From the NCBI RefSeq assembly GCF_002382885.1, contig NZ_NWVL01000019.1:47895-111894 (forward strand): 64,000 nt of DNA, in the 5' to 3' direction. The DNA is from Streptomyces sp. WZ.A104 (GTDB taxonomy: Bacteria > Actinomycetota > Actinomycetes > Streptomycetales > Streptomycetaceae). Of this stretch, positions 26,698-35,540 are shown one piece after another. The notes below the pieces were generated by a model that had not been told where the DNA came from, did not search any database, and saw only the letters and a program-made list of their open reading frames with translations. A program made the position numbers and the translations under genes. The stretch's first letter is position 1, and each line of letters opens with the position of its first letter.

Positions 26698-28908
26698 TTG
26701 AGTCGTGAAACTGACAGTTCGTCGTCCGGGCCCCAGGGGCGCGGTGGGGCCGCGTACCCATCGGGTACGCCGCCGTACGGATCCCGCCAGTATCCGTCGC
26801 TGCACCCGTCGCAGGACGGCTCGGACGACACCCCGGAATCCGTGGATCCGCCCCGGCCCGAGGAACCGAAGACCGAGACGACGCTGACGACGCGCATCCG
26901 GATCAACATCCCCGGGTCGCGCCCCATCCCACCGGTCGTGATGCGTACGCCGATGGCCGAGAGCGACATCGCCACGGGCGGCCCCGACGCGGAGCGCACC
27001 GGCAGCACACCGCGCCCCGGCACGTCGTCGGCGGCACCCGCACCGGCGGACCGCGCGGGCGGTGCGGACCGTTCGTACGGCCCGTCCACTCCGGGCGGCG
27101 GCGCGACGGCCGACCGGTCCCGGGACGGCGGCGCGACGGCCGACCCGGCGCCCGCGGAGAAGCCGGCCCGGGAGAAGGGCGGCAGCGACTGGTTCGCCCC
27201 GCGCAAGGCCCCGACCCCGCCGCAGGGCGTGGCCACGCAGGGCCCCGGCACTGGCGGTGACGCCTCTTCCGCCACGGGGGGCGCTTCGGGCGGTCAGGGC
27301 GGTTCCGGCCCGGGTGGCCCGGGAGCGGGTGGCCTCGGCTCCGGTCCGGATGCGGGCGGTCCTGGCGGGCCCGGCACGTCCGGTCCCGGCGGCGGCCCGG
27401 GCCCCTCGCGCCCCGACCTGCCGTATTTCTCGGACGCCCCGCAGCCCGGCGGCGGCCCGGGTGCCCCCGGCGCACCCCACCGCAGCGCGCTCGACGGGTA
27501 CGGCGCGGAGCCCCCCGGCGGCGGTCCGCTGTCCACCCCCGACCTCGGTGTGCGGACGCCCGGCCCGTCCGGCCCCACCACGGGCCCGGTCACCGGCACC
27601 TCATCGCTGACCCCGAACCTCAGCGGCATCCCGGGCCTCGGCGGCCCAGGCCCGATGGTCCCGGGCCATTCCGGCGGCGTACCGCCCCGGATGTCCGACG
27701 ACACCGCGATCCTCACGCCGCAGGCCCCGGCGCCCGAGCCCGGCCCCGGCGGCCATGTCTCGGGCGACACGCTGACCAGCGGCATCCCGGTCGTACCCAG
27801 CGAGCCCCGCTCGCCGTTCCCGGACCGGCCGGACGGCCTCGGCGGCCCGGCGGCGGGCGGGCCCGGCGGGCCGGGGGGACCCGGTGTCCCCGCACCCGGG
27901 CCCGCCGCACCCCGTCCGGCGACGCAGTCCGCCCCCGCCCCCGCTCCCGCCCCCGCGAAGAAGGGCCGCTCGAAGCTGGTCCTTCTCGGTGTGGCCGCGG
28001 TCGTGCTGCTCGGGATCGCCTACGGGGCGGGCCTCCTGCTGAACCACTCCGAGGTCCCCAAGGGCACCACGGTGCTCGGAGTCGACATCGGCGGCGGCAC
28101 CAAGGAGGAGGCGGTCACCAAGCTCGAAGCCGCACTCGGCGAGCGGGCCCGGACGCCGCTCCAGCTGTCGGTGGACGGCAAGGAGGAGAAGCTCGACCCC
28201 GCAAAGGCCGGTCTCACCCTGGACAGCCAGGAGACCGTGCGCGGCGCGGCGGGCAGCGACTACAACCCGGTCTCGGTGATCGGTTCGCTGTTCGGCGGGG
28301 AGCGCCCCGCCGCCCCGGTGATCCCGGTCGACGAGGAGAAGCTGGGCGTGGCCCTGTCCGACCTGGCGGGCGCCTCCGGGTCCGGCGCCGACGCCACGAT
28401 CCGCTTCGAGCCGAACAGGGCCGTGGCGGTGCCGGGCAAGCCGGGCAAGACGCTGGACGTCGGCCAGTCGCTGATCTCGGTCCGTGACGCCTTCCGCGCC
28501 CAGGTGCAGACCGGGCAGGCCAAGCTGGTCGAACTGCCCGTCACCACCAGCGAACCCACCATCACCCAGGCCGAACTGAACCGGGCGATGAAGGAGTTCG
28601 CGGAGCCCGCGATGTCCGGCCTGATCACGATCAAGGCCGGACCCAAGCAGATCCAGTTCGGCCCGGCCAGGAGCCTGCCGCAGATCCTCTCGATGAAGCC
28701 CGTCGAGGGGCGGCTGGTCGACGTCTACGACAAGAAGGCGATCGACACCCTCCTGGAGGGCGTCTTCGACGGCATCATGGCGGTCAAGGCCGACGGCAAG
28801 GAGCGCCAGGTCGGCGCGGACGACGTGGCCCAGGCCATGAAGACGGCCCTGACCGGGAAGACCCCGGCCGAGCGCACGGTCACCATCGACCTGACGGGCC
28901 AGGGCTGA
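26698..28908 (+). CDS. Membrane-anchored protein with YoaR/VanW-type peptidoglycan-binding domains
   Basis: This 736-residue protein starts at a TTG at 26698 with GGGAGA 8 bases upstream. Residues 1-420 are a long Pro/Gly/Ser/Asp-rich region, probably disordered and cytoplasmic. One membrane segment follows at about 422-448 (KLVLLGVAAVVLLGIAYGAG). The outside part, residues 450-736, has the pattern of PG_binding_4 (YoaR-like) domains: GTTVLGVDIGGGTKEEAVTK, then two related segments ending in VTIDLTGQ. The VanW domain that often follows is absent. A cell-wall role is inferred from the domain. A 16-bp hairpin follows. Confidence 0.8.
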   Translation: MSRETDSSSSGPQGRGGAAYPSGTPPYGSRQYPSLHPSQDGSDDTPESVDPPRPEEPKTETTLTTRIRINIPGSRPIPPVVMRTPMAESDIATGGPDAERTGSTPRPGTSSAAPAPADRAGGADRSYGPSTPGGGATADRSRDGGATADPAPAEKPAREKGGSDWFAPRKAPTPPQGVATQGPGTGGDASSATGGASGGQGGSGPGGPGAGGLGSGPDAGGPGGPGTSGPGGGPGPSRPDLPYFSDAPQPGGGPGAPGAPHRSALDGYGAEPPGGGPLSTPDLGVRTPGPSGPTTGPVTGTSSLTPNLSGIPGLGGPGPMVPGHSGGVPPRMSDDTAILTPQAPAPEPGPGGHVSGDTLTSGIPVVPSEPRSPFPDRPDGLGGPAAGGPGGPGGPGVPAPGPAAPRPATQSAPAPAPAPAKKGRSKLVLLGVAAVVLLGIAYGAGLLLNHSEVPKGTTVLGVDIGGGTKEEAVTKLEAALGERARTPLQLSVDGKEEKLDPAKAGLTLDSQETVRGAAGSDYNPVSVIGSLFGGERPAAPVIPVDEEKLGVALSDLAGASGSGADATIRFEPNRAVAVPGKPGKTLDVGQSLISVRDAFRAQVQTGQAKLVELPVTTSEPTITQAELNRAMKEFAEPAMSGLITIKAGPKQIQFGPARSLPQILSMKPVEGRLVDVYDKKAIDTLLEGVFDGIMAVKADGKERQVGADDVAQAMKTALTGKTPAERTVTIDLTGQG

Positions 28909-29209
28909 CGTCCTACGGGTACGCCGCCGAGGGCACCATCGGCCGCCCCCGCCCGGACCGCTCCGGGCGGGGGCGGCGTGCGCTTGTCCAGATCGGCTGT
29001 ACACGTCAAGAGGTGTGCGCGAGGAGCCTCATGGGGCGCTGGTGAATCTGACAACTGGTTTCGTGTGCCGGGGAATTGACGGTTCTGGTGAGGCCGGGGC
29101 GCCCCCGGCCTCAGAACCTGATGTCCTGCCTGCTCGCGGGTGCGGTTCCGGCCGGTCGCCGGGCGGGCCCGGACAGGCGGGGGCGGGGCGTACGGGGGAC
29201 GATGGGGCC
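28909..29209. other. Intergenic region with terminator
   Basis: About 300 bases holding the terminator at 28942-28977 and then the presumed promoter of the DUF4265 gene. Nothing else is recognised. Confidence 0.5.
28942..28977 (+). terminator. Hairpin terminator after peptidoglycan-binding protein gene
   Basis: A perfect 16-bp stem (GCCGCCCCCGCCCGGA and complement) with a 4-base loop lies 33 bases after the stop. Confidence 0.85.
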
Positions 29210-29713
29210 ATGAGTTCCCCTGCCGGACCGGAACGCCCGCCCCGTGAAACCGACCAGATCAAGATCTGGTTCCGCTTCGCGCCTCGCGAGGGCTGGTTGC
29301 CGTACGACACGGAGGGGTTGTGGGCGACACGGCTGGGTCCGGACACCGCACGGGTGGACAATGTGCCCTTCCTCCAGGACGGGGTCGCCGAGGGCGAGAC
29401 CGTACGGTTCCGGACGGACGAGCACGGCGTGCACTGGGCCATGGGCCGGGTGGTGGACTCGGGCAACTGCACCGTACGGGTGCTCCCCGTGCCGGAGGGT
29501 CCGCTCGGGCGGGACGCACGCGCTGTGCACGAGCGGCTCGCGGGGTTCGGGCTGCGGGGTGAGGTGTTCAGCGCCGAGTTCCCGCTGGTCGCGCTGACCG
29601 TGCCGGGCGGGGCGGACCTGCGGGGGGTCAAGGCGCTGCTCGCCCGGGGCCGGGACGAGGGCTGGTGGCACTTCGAGGTCTCGTGCGTCACGGACGCGTG
29701 GCGGGCGGCGTGA
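29210..29713 (+). CDS. DUF4265 domain protein
   Basis: This 167-residue soluble protein begins at ATG 29210 after a GGGGGA stretch. After a 20-residue polar lead, IKIWFRFAPREGWLPYDTEG and VDNVPFLQDGVAEGETVRF match the start of DUF4265 proteins. The remainder (VRVLPVPEGP, GLRGEVFSAEFPLVALTVP) fits the same family. There is no catalytic motif, signal peptide or membrane segment. Function is unknown. The broken regulator gene lies 57 bases downstream and may once have been in the same operon. Confidence 0.8.
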   Translation: MSSPAGPERPPRETDQIKIWFRFAPREGWLPYDTEGLWATRLGPDTARVDNVPFLQDGVAEGETVRFRTDEHGVHWAMGRVVDSGNCTVRVLPVPEGPLGRDARAVHERLAGFGLRGEVFSAEFPLVALTVPGGADLRGVKALLARGRDEGWWHFEVSCVTDAWRAA

Positions 29714-29770
29714 CACCTCCGGCCGCGTGATCCTTTCGTACGGGTGGCGGGGAAGGGACGTGCCCGTACG

Positions 29771-30610
29771 GTGATCTTTCCCCCCCCCGCGACGGGTGTG
29801 GCGGCGGTCGCGGCGCTCTCGGTGGCGGTGACCCTGGCGCTGGCGCCGGGGCTGCGCACCGCGGCGGGTGAGGACGGGGGCGGACCGCTCGGCGGCGACG
29901 GCCGCCGGGCACCTTCGCCCAGGAGCTGGAGCGGGTCCGGGCGACACCGCCGGAGAAGGCCCGCGCCGATCTCGCCGCGACCCTGCGCGGACCGCTGCCC
30001 GCCCCACTGGACCGGGACGGCCTGGCCCCCCCGCAGCGCCGACGTCCTGGAGTGGGTGTGGACACACGCGGTGCTGCCGGAGTGGCCCGCCCGGCGCCGG
30101 GTTCTGGAGGCCGACGTGATCGCCAGGGCCGCCCAGTTGAGCCGGGGCGGCTGGGCGCGGGCGATCGACGGGATGCGGCCCGGGATGCGCTGGCTGGGGA
30201 AGAGCCGGCTCCAGACCAACGCGTACGACAACCCGCCGCGTGAACTGGACGGGGCGCAAATGGTGTTCACGCCCGTCACCGCCGACGTGGGCTGGGTCTG
30301 CTGGGACATCCCGCACCGCTACGGCGTCGTCTACCCGTGCGAGGGCGCCCTCGCCGACACCGGGCGTACCCCCGTCCCGCAGGCGCTCGGAGCGCTGATC
30401 GGCCCCGCGCGGGCGGGAGTTCTCGTCCTGCTGGCCTCGCCGCTGTCCACGACCCAGCTCACCGCGCTGACCGGGCAGGGGCTGGGGTCCGTCGGGCGCC
30501 ACCTGCGGGTCCTGCTGGACGCCGGGCTGGTGCGCCGCCGCCGGGCAGGACGGTCCGTGCTCTAGTTCCGTACGTCGGCGGGGGACGGGCTGGTGCGTGC
30601 GGGCGGCTGA
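29771..30610 (+). pseudogene. Broken winged-helix (ArsR-like) transcriptional regulator
   Basis: Regulator-like sequence is spread over two frames. Near 29911 one frame reads TFAQELERVRATPPEKARAD and on to PLDRDGLA; after a run of seven C at about 30025 the reading moves to another frame with DVLEWVWTHAVLPEWPARRR, continuing through KSRLQTNAYDNPP to a C-terminal winged helix (VLLASPLSTTQLTALTGQGL, VGRHLRVLLDAGLVRRRRAG). There a TAG at 30563 replaces what is usually a Tyr codon, and the same frame continues 14 more codons to a TGA at 30608. Another nine-C run near 29780 may hide a further shift. The simplest reading is a decayed regulator, though a homopolymer sequencing error could explain the frameshift but not the TAG. 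Confidence 0.6.
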
Positions 30611-30671
30611 ACGCGCCCCGCGCGCGCCCCCGTCCGCAGCTGGGAAGTCACCGGAAGACGATGCGGTCCGC

Positions 30672-30698
30672 ATGAATCGTGCGCATGTATGAGTCGTG
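30672..30698 (+). promoter_or_regulatory. Candidate operator: 10-bp direct repeats upstream of amfT
   Basis: ATGAATCGTG at 30672-30681 and ATGAGTCGTG at 30689-30698 differ at one base and are 17 bases apart, about 80-100 bases before the amfT start. In S. coelicolor and S. griseus the response regulator RamR/AmfR activates this operon from upstream sites, so these are candidate AmfR boxes. The match to a known consensus was not tested. Confidence 0.4.
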
Positions 30699-30775
30699 AC
30701 ATCGGTGACTATTGGCGATGCTCATCGTTGTGACAATTTCTCTCTCGTCAGCAACGACCGAGCGAGGGGAATGTC

Positions 30776-33400
30776 GTGAATCCGGAGTACGCCGCGTACT
30801 GCCAGGCGGACCGCCGCTTCTACGACGCCCCCCACCGTTCCCTCGAATCCCTCGGAGAGGGGGACGAGGACCGCTCGTTCTACGCTCCGGTCCGGGGCGC
30901 GGCACCCCAGGGGTGGACCCGTTCCCGGCGCGGCGACTGGCTCTCCTTCAGCCCGGACGGGCTCCGGCTGCCGGCCCAGGGCTGGAAGATCCACGTATCG
31001 GCCGCCGCCGACAACGCCGCATCCGTGCTGGAGCGGGTCGCCGGACACTGTCTGGCCCACCGGCTGCCCTTCAAGTGCGTACCGTCGCCCGGCCTGTTGA
31101 ACCTGCGGAACGCCAAGTACGCGGACCGGGCGGGGAGCGGCAAGTTCATCACCGTCTACCCGCACTCCGAGGACACGTTCCCCGAGGTGTGCGCCGCGCT
31201 GATGAAGCTGCTGGAGGGTGAGCACGGCCCGTACATCCTCAGCGATCTGCGGTGCGGGAACGGTCCGGTGCACACCCGGTACGGGTCGTTCGCCGCCCGC
31301 TTCTGTACGGGCCCCGACGGGCGGCCCGTGCCCGCCGTCGCCGACCCGCAGGGCCGCCTGGTCCCCGACGACCGGGGCCCTGCCTTCCGGGTACCCGCCT
31401 GGGTGACGCCGCCCGACTTCCTGCGCCCGCACCTCGAAGCCCGCGCCGCCGTCGGCCTCGGCGATGTGCCGTACACCGTCGAGAAGGCGCTCCACTTCTC
31501 CAACGGCGGCGGCGTCTACCTCGGCCGCGACACCCGCACCGGCGAGCAGGTCGTCCTGAAGGAGGCCCGCCCCTACGCCGGGCTCGCCGCCGACGGGGCG
31601 GACGCCGTCGCCCGGCTGGAGCGGGAGCGGACCGCGCTGGAGCAACTGGCCGGACTGGACTGCGCACCGGCCGTGCACGACGCGTTCGAGGTCGGTGGCC
31701 ACCACTTCCTCGTCCTCCAGTACCTGCCGGGCACCACCCTCAACACCGTCTTCGCCCGCCGCTTCCCGCTCGCCCGGCAGAACCCGGGCCCGGAGCTGCT
31801 CGCCGAACACGCGGCGTGGGCCGAGGAGGTGTACGGGAAGGTCGAGCGCGCCGTCGAGGCCGTGCACGCCCGAGGCATCGTCATCAGCGACCTGCACATG
31901 AGCAACGTCATGGTCGACGAGGAGACCTCCAGGATCTTCCTCCTGGACTTCGAGGCCGCCTCCCCGGCCGGTGACCGGCGCCGCCAGATCGTGGCCAACC
32001 CGGCTTTCGTGGCCCCGCCCGACCGGCGTGGCACCGAGATCGACCGGTACGCGCTGGCCTGTCTGCGGCTCGCCCTGTATCTGCCGCTCACCACGCTCTT
32101 CGGCGTCGACCGCACGAAGGCCGCCGGTCTCGCCCGCGAGATCGCATGTGTATTCCCGGTGGCGGAGGAGAGCCTGCGGCCGGCGGTGGAGGAGATCCAG
32201 CGGGGTACGGAACCGGCTGCCGCGCTGCCCCCGGCCCCCGGTGACTGGCCCGAGAGCCGCGCCGCGATGGCCCGCGCCATCGCGGCCTCCTGTACGCCCG
32301 ACCGCGAGGACCGGTGTTTCCCGGGCGACATCGCCCAGTTCGCCACGGCGACCGGCGGCCAGTCCTTCGCGTACGGGGCGGCCGGAGTGCTCTACGCCCT
32401 GCACGAGACCGGCGCCCCGCGCGTCGAGCCGGCCGAGGAATGGCTGCTGCGGCAGGCCAAGGACCCGGCCTCCGGCTCCCCCCTCGGCTTCTACGACGGT
32501 CTCACCGGCATCGCCTGGACCCTGAACCGGATCGGCCGCACCGCCGAGGCGTCCGACCTCATCCGGATCGTCCTGGATCAGCCCCTGGAAGGCCTGACGC
32601 CGGGCCTGCACAGCGGGTACGCCGGTATCGGCCTCGCCCTCGACGACCTGGCCCGTACCGCCTCCGCCGCCGAAGGCCCGGCGCTCGCGGCCGCTGCCGG
32701 CCGCTGCACCGCCCTCGCCGTACGCGCCCTGGCCGACGGTCCGCCTTCACCCCGGACCGGACTCCTGCACGGTGCGAGCGGGGTCGCCCTGCTGCTGGTC
32801 CGCCGGTACGGGACCACCGGGGACACCGCCCTCCTCGACCTGGCGGCCGCCGCGCTGCGGCGCGACCTGGACCGGTGCCGGGCTGGCGACGACGGCGAAC
32901 TCCTCGTCGTCGAGGGCAAGCGGCTGATGCCCTACCTCGGAGCGGGCAGCGCCGGCATCGCGGCCGTCATCGACGCCTACCTGGCCCACCGCCCCGACCC
33001 GGAGCTGGAGGCCGCGGGCCGAGCCTTGGTCCCGGCCGCCCTCTCCGCCTTCTACATCCAGCCCGGACTGCTGCGCGGCTCGGCCGGACTCCTCCTGCAC
33101 CTGGCGGCCACGCCCCTGTGCGACGAGGAGACCCGGCAGCGGGCGATCCGCCTCCACACCCGCCTCCTGGCCGGTCAGGCGCTCGCGTACGAGGGCGGAA
33201 TCGCCTTCGCCGGCGAACAGTTGATGAGGATGTCGATGGACCTGGCCACCGGGACCGCCGGCTGCCTGCTCGCCCTGGGCAGTGCGCTGGACACCGCACC
33301 GGGCCCGCCCGCCACGCTTCCCTTCCTCGCCGCCGCTCCACAGGCGGCCCACCCCGGCCGCGCGAGCGGCCCCACGGACCGGCTCCTTCAGGGGTCGTAG
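30776..33400 (+). CDS. amfT: Class III lanthipeptide synthetase AmfT (RamC type)
   Basis: This 874-residue enzyme dehydrates Ser residues of the AmfS precursor and forms its (methyl)lanthionine or labionin rings. The GTG at 30776 has GAGGGG 7 bases upstream and opens MNPEYAAYCQADRRFYDAP, the usual start of RamC/AmfT. Order: phosphoSer lyase-like N-terminal part (residues 1-220), kinase domain (about 235-520) with Lys262 in VVLKEARPYAG, catalytic Asp372 in ISDLHMSNVM and Asp391 in LLDFEAA, then a cyclase-like domain (about 530-874). The zinc-ligand motifs of LanC (CHG and its partner Cys) are absent, which defines class III. The leader recognition and catalysis take place in the cytosol. It heads amfT-amfS-amfB-amfA. 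Confidence 0.96.
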   Translation: MNPEYAAYCQADRRFYDAPHRSLESLGEGDEDRSFYAPVRGAAPQGWTRSRRGDWLSFSPDGLRLPAQGWKIHVSAAADNAASVLERVAGHCLAHRLPFKCVPSPGLLNLRNAKYADRAGSGKFITVYPHSEDTFPEVCAALMKLLEGEHGPYILSDLRCGNGPVHTRYGSFAARFCTGPDGRPVPAVADPQGRLVPDDRGPAFRVPAWVTPPDFLRPHLEARAAVGLGDVPYTVEKALHFSNGGGVYLGRDTRTGEQVVLKEARPYAGLAADGADAVARLERERTALEQLAGLDCAPAVHDAFEVGGHHFLVLQYLPGTTLNTVFARRFPLARQNPGPELLAEHAAWAEEVYGKVERAVEAVHARGIVISDLHMSNVMVDEETSRIFLLDFEAASPAGDRRRQIVANPAFVAPPDRRGTEIDRYALACLRLALYLPLTTLFGVDRTKAAGLAREIACVFPVAEESLRPAVEEIQRGTEPAAALPPAPGDWPESRAAMARAIAASCTPDREDRCFPGDIAQFATATGGQSFAYGAAGVLYALHETGAPRVEPAEEWLLRQAKDPASGSPLGFYDGLTGIAWTLNRIGRTAEASDLIRIVLDQPLEGLTPGLHSGYAGIGLALDDLARTASAAEGPALAAAAGRCTALAVRALADGPPSPRTGLLHGASGVALLLVRRYGTTGDTALLDLAAAALRRDLDRCRAGDDGELLVVEGKRLMPYLGAGSAGIAAVIDAYLAHRPDPELEAAGRALVPAALSAFYIQPGLLRGSAGLLLHLAATPLCDEETRQRAIRLHTRLLAGQALAYEGGIAFAGEQLMRMSMDLATGTAGCLLALGSALDTAPGPPATLPFLAAAPQAAHPGRASGPTDRLLQGS

Positions 33401-33469
33401 CAACACCACCGCTCAACACCCAGCCGGAGCAACGGATTCCGGTTGCCGTCCCAGAAAGGAAACACCATC

Positions 33470-33601
33470 ATGGCGCTTCTTGACCTTCAGGCGATGGAGA
33501 CCCCGGCCGAGGACTCCTTCGGTGAGCTCGCGACGGGCAGCCAGGTCTCGCTCCTGGTCTGCGAGTACAGCTCGCTGAGCGTGACCCTCTGCACCCCGTG
33601 A
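33470..33601 (+). CDS. amfS: AmfS lanthipeptide precursor (SapB family)
   Basis: This 43-residue precursor gives the morphogenetic surfactant peptide that helps aerial hyphae leave the aqueous surface. The ATG at 33470 has AAAGGA 9 bases upstream. The leader contains the class III recognition motif LLDLQ at residues 3-7. The core starts near residue 22 and has two Ser-x2-Ser-x3-Cys units: Ser24-Ser27-Cys31 and Ser34-Ser37-Cys41, ending TP. Each unit can form one ring, as in SapB. The sequence is closer to S. griseus AmfS than to S. coelicolor RamS as I recall them. A hairpin follows the gene. The protease that removes the leader is not encoded in the cluster. Confidence 0.96.
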   Translation: MALLDLQAMETPAEDSFGELATGSQVSLLVCEYSSLSVTLCTP

Positions 33602-33653
33602 CGCCTCGCCGCCCGCTCCGCCGGTGAACGTAGCGGCGGACCGGGCGGCCCGT

Positions 33654-33692
33654 CCGCCGGTCCCGTGCGGTTCGTCCGCCCGGGACCGGCGG
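33654..33692 (+). terminator. Hairpin between amfS and amfB, probable attenuator
   Basis: A perfect 12-bp stem (CCGCCGGTCCCG and complement) with a 15-base loop lies 52 bases after amfS and before the transporter genes. Partial termination here would give more precursor transcript than transporter transcript. Confidence 0.65.
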
Positions 33693-33779
33693 CGTCCTCA
33701 CGTCCGTACGCGACCGACGCGGGTCCGGAAAGAGAGACCACGCGCCGACCGACCGCCGCGAGCCGGAAGGCAGGAATAC

Positions 33780-35540
33780 GTGCGGCTGATACCCCGCCCC
33801 GCGACCGCGTCCGGCCCCCGGCTGCTCGCCCGCCGCCACCCCGCCGCCCTGCTGGCCCTGTTCCTCTGCTCCACCGGCGGCGCGCTCGCCGCCCTCGCCC
33901 TGCCCGCCGCCCTCGGCCACACGGTCGACGGGCTCATCGACGGCGGGCCCGTGCCCTGGTCCGGGCTGCTGCTCTGTGCCGCACTGACCCTCGCCGAGAC
34001 CGGGTTCGACGCGGGCGCGGCCGTGCTCGGCACCAGCACCACGGCCCGGCTCACCGCCCACCTGCGCACCCGCACCACCGCCCGGGTCCTGGCCGCCGAA
34101 CCGCGCGACGCCCTCGCCGTACCGACCGGCGACCTCACCGCCCGGCTCACCGCCCGCACCGCCGACGCGGCGGCCGCGCCCGTCACCGCCGCCGGAGCCG
34201 TCGCGGGCGTCCTGCTGCCCCTCGGCGCGGTCACCGGCCTCTTCCTCATCGACCCCTGGACGGCGGCCGCCTTCCTCCTCGGCGCACCCCTCCTCGTCGC
34301 CCTCCTGCACACCTTCACCCGCCGCACCGCCGACGCCGGGGCCGACTACCAGCGTGCTCAGTCCGTCATCGCCCACCGCCTCACCGAGGCCCTCGACGGC
34401 GCCGACACCATCCGCGCCGCCCGCACCGGGGCCCGCGAGTACCGCCGCATCCTCGAACCGCTCGGCGCCCTGGCCGACCACGGCCGCCGCACCTGGACCG
34501 TGTACGGGCGGGCCGCCGGCCAGAGCGCCCTCCTGCTGCCCCTCCTCATGCTGCTGGTCCTCGCGGTCGGCGGACTCCGCCTGGGCGCGGGCGCGATCGG
34601 CGTCGGCGACCTGGTCGCCGCCTCCCGGTACGCGGCTCTCGCCGTCGGCATCGGCGCCCTCACCGGAGCCCTCGGCGCTCTCGCCCGCAGCCGGGCCGCC
34701 GCCCGCACCCTGGACCCGCTCCTCACTCTGGACCCGCTGCCGCACGAGGGGCTGGGCCCGCTCCCCGGCGGCCCGGGCCACCTCGAACTCCGGGACGTCG
34801 GTGTCGTCCAGGACGGGCAGCCGCTGCTCACCGGCGTACACCTGAGCGTCCCCGGCGGCACGTCGCTGGCCGTCGTCGGCCGCTCGGGCTCGGGCAAGTC
34901 GGTGTTCGCGGCGGTCGCCGGACGGCTCCTGGACCCGGACACCGGGACCGTGCTCCTCGACGGCGTCCCGCTCACCGCCATGGACCCCGCCCTCCTGCGC
35001 CCCGAGGTCGCCTACGCCTTCGCGCGCCCCGCCCTGCCCGGCACCACGGTCGAGGACACGATCGCCCTCGGGCCGTGGACCGCGGACCCCGAGGCGGTAC
35101 GGGCCGCCGCCCGGGCCGCCCGCGCCGACGGGTTCGTCGGGCTCCTCCCGTACGGCTACGCCACCCCGCTCTCCGACGCCCCGCTCTCCGGCGGCGAACG
35201 CCAACGGCTCGGCCTGGCACGCGCGTTCGCCCACCCCGGCCGGCTGCTGATCCTGGACGACGCTCTCTCCGGCCTCGACACCGTCACCGAGCACCACGTC
35301 CGCCGCGCCCTCGACGAGCGGGCCGGGCGCTGCACCCGCGTGATCGTGGCCCACCGGCTCTCCTCGGCCGCCCGCGCGGACCGGGTCCTCTGGCTGGAGG
35401 ACGGCCGCGTCCGGGCGACGGGCCCGCACGAGGAGCTGTGGGCGGATCCGGGGTACCGGGCGGTCTTCCGTACGGAGCCGGCGGAGGTGCTGGCGAGCCC
35501 GCCGCGCTCCGAAGCGATGCAGGCAGCGGAGACCCGGTGA
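33780..35540 (+). CDS. amfB: ABC transporter half-subunit AmfB (membrane plus ATPase domain)
   Basis: This 586-residue protein fuses a six-segment membrane domain (residues about 20-290) to an ATPase domain (about 335-570). With AmfA it should export the modified AmfS peptide. The GTG at 33780 opens VRLIPRPATASGPRLLARRH and has GGAAGG upstream. Walker A GRSGSGKSV is at about 367-375, the signature is LSGGERQRLGLARA, and the H-loop AHRLSS is present. The Walker B reads LLILDDALSGLD, with Asp where the catalytic Glu normally sits, so this nucleotide site is probably weak. It overlaps amfA by four bases (GTGA). Confidence 0.93.
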   Translation: MRLIPRPATASGPRLLARRHPAALLALFLCSTGGALAALALPAALGHTVDGLIDGGPVPWSGLLLCAALTLAETGFDAGAAVLGTSTTARLTAHLRTRTTARVLAAEPRDALAVPTGDLTARLTARTADAAAAPVTAAGAVAGVLLPLGAVTGLFLIDPWTAAAFLLGAPLLVALLHTFTRRTADAGADYQRAQSVIAHRLTEALDGADTIRAARTGAREYRRILEPLGALADHGRRTWTVYGRAAGQSALLLPLLMLLVLAVGGLRLGAGAIGVGDLVAASRYAALAVGIGALTGALGALARSRAAARTLDPLLTLDPLPHEGLGPLPGGPGHLELRDVGVVQDGQPLLTGVHLSVPGGTSLAVVGRSGSGKSVFAAVAGRLLDPDTGTVLLDGVPLTAMDPALLRPEVAYAFARPALPGTTVEDTIALGPWTADPEAVRAAARAARADGFVGLLPYGYATPLSDAPLSGGERQRLGLARAFAHPGRLLILDDALSGLDTVTEHHVRRALDERAGRCTRVIVAHRLSSAARADRVLWLEDGRVRATGPHEELWADPGYRAVFRTEPAEVLASPPRSEAMQAAETR

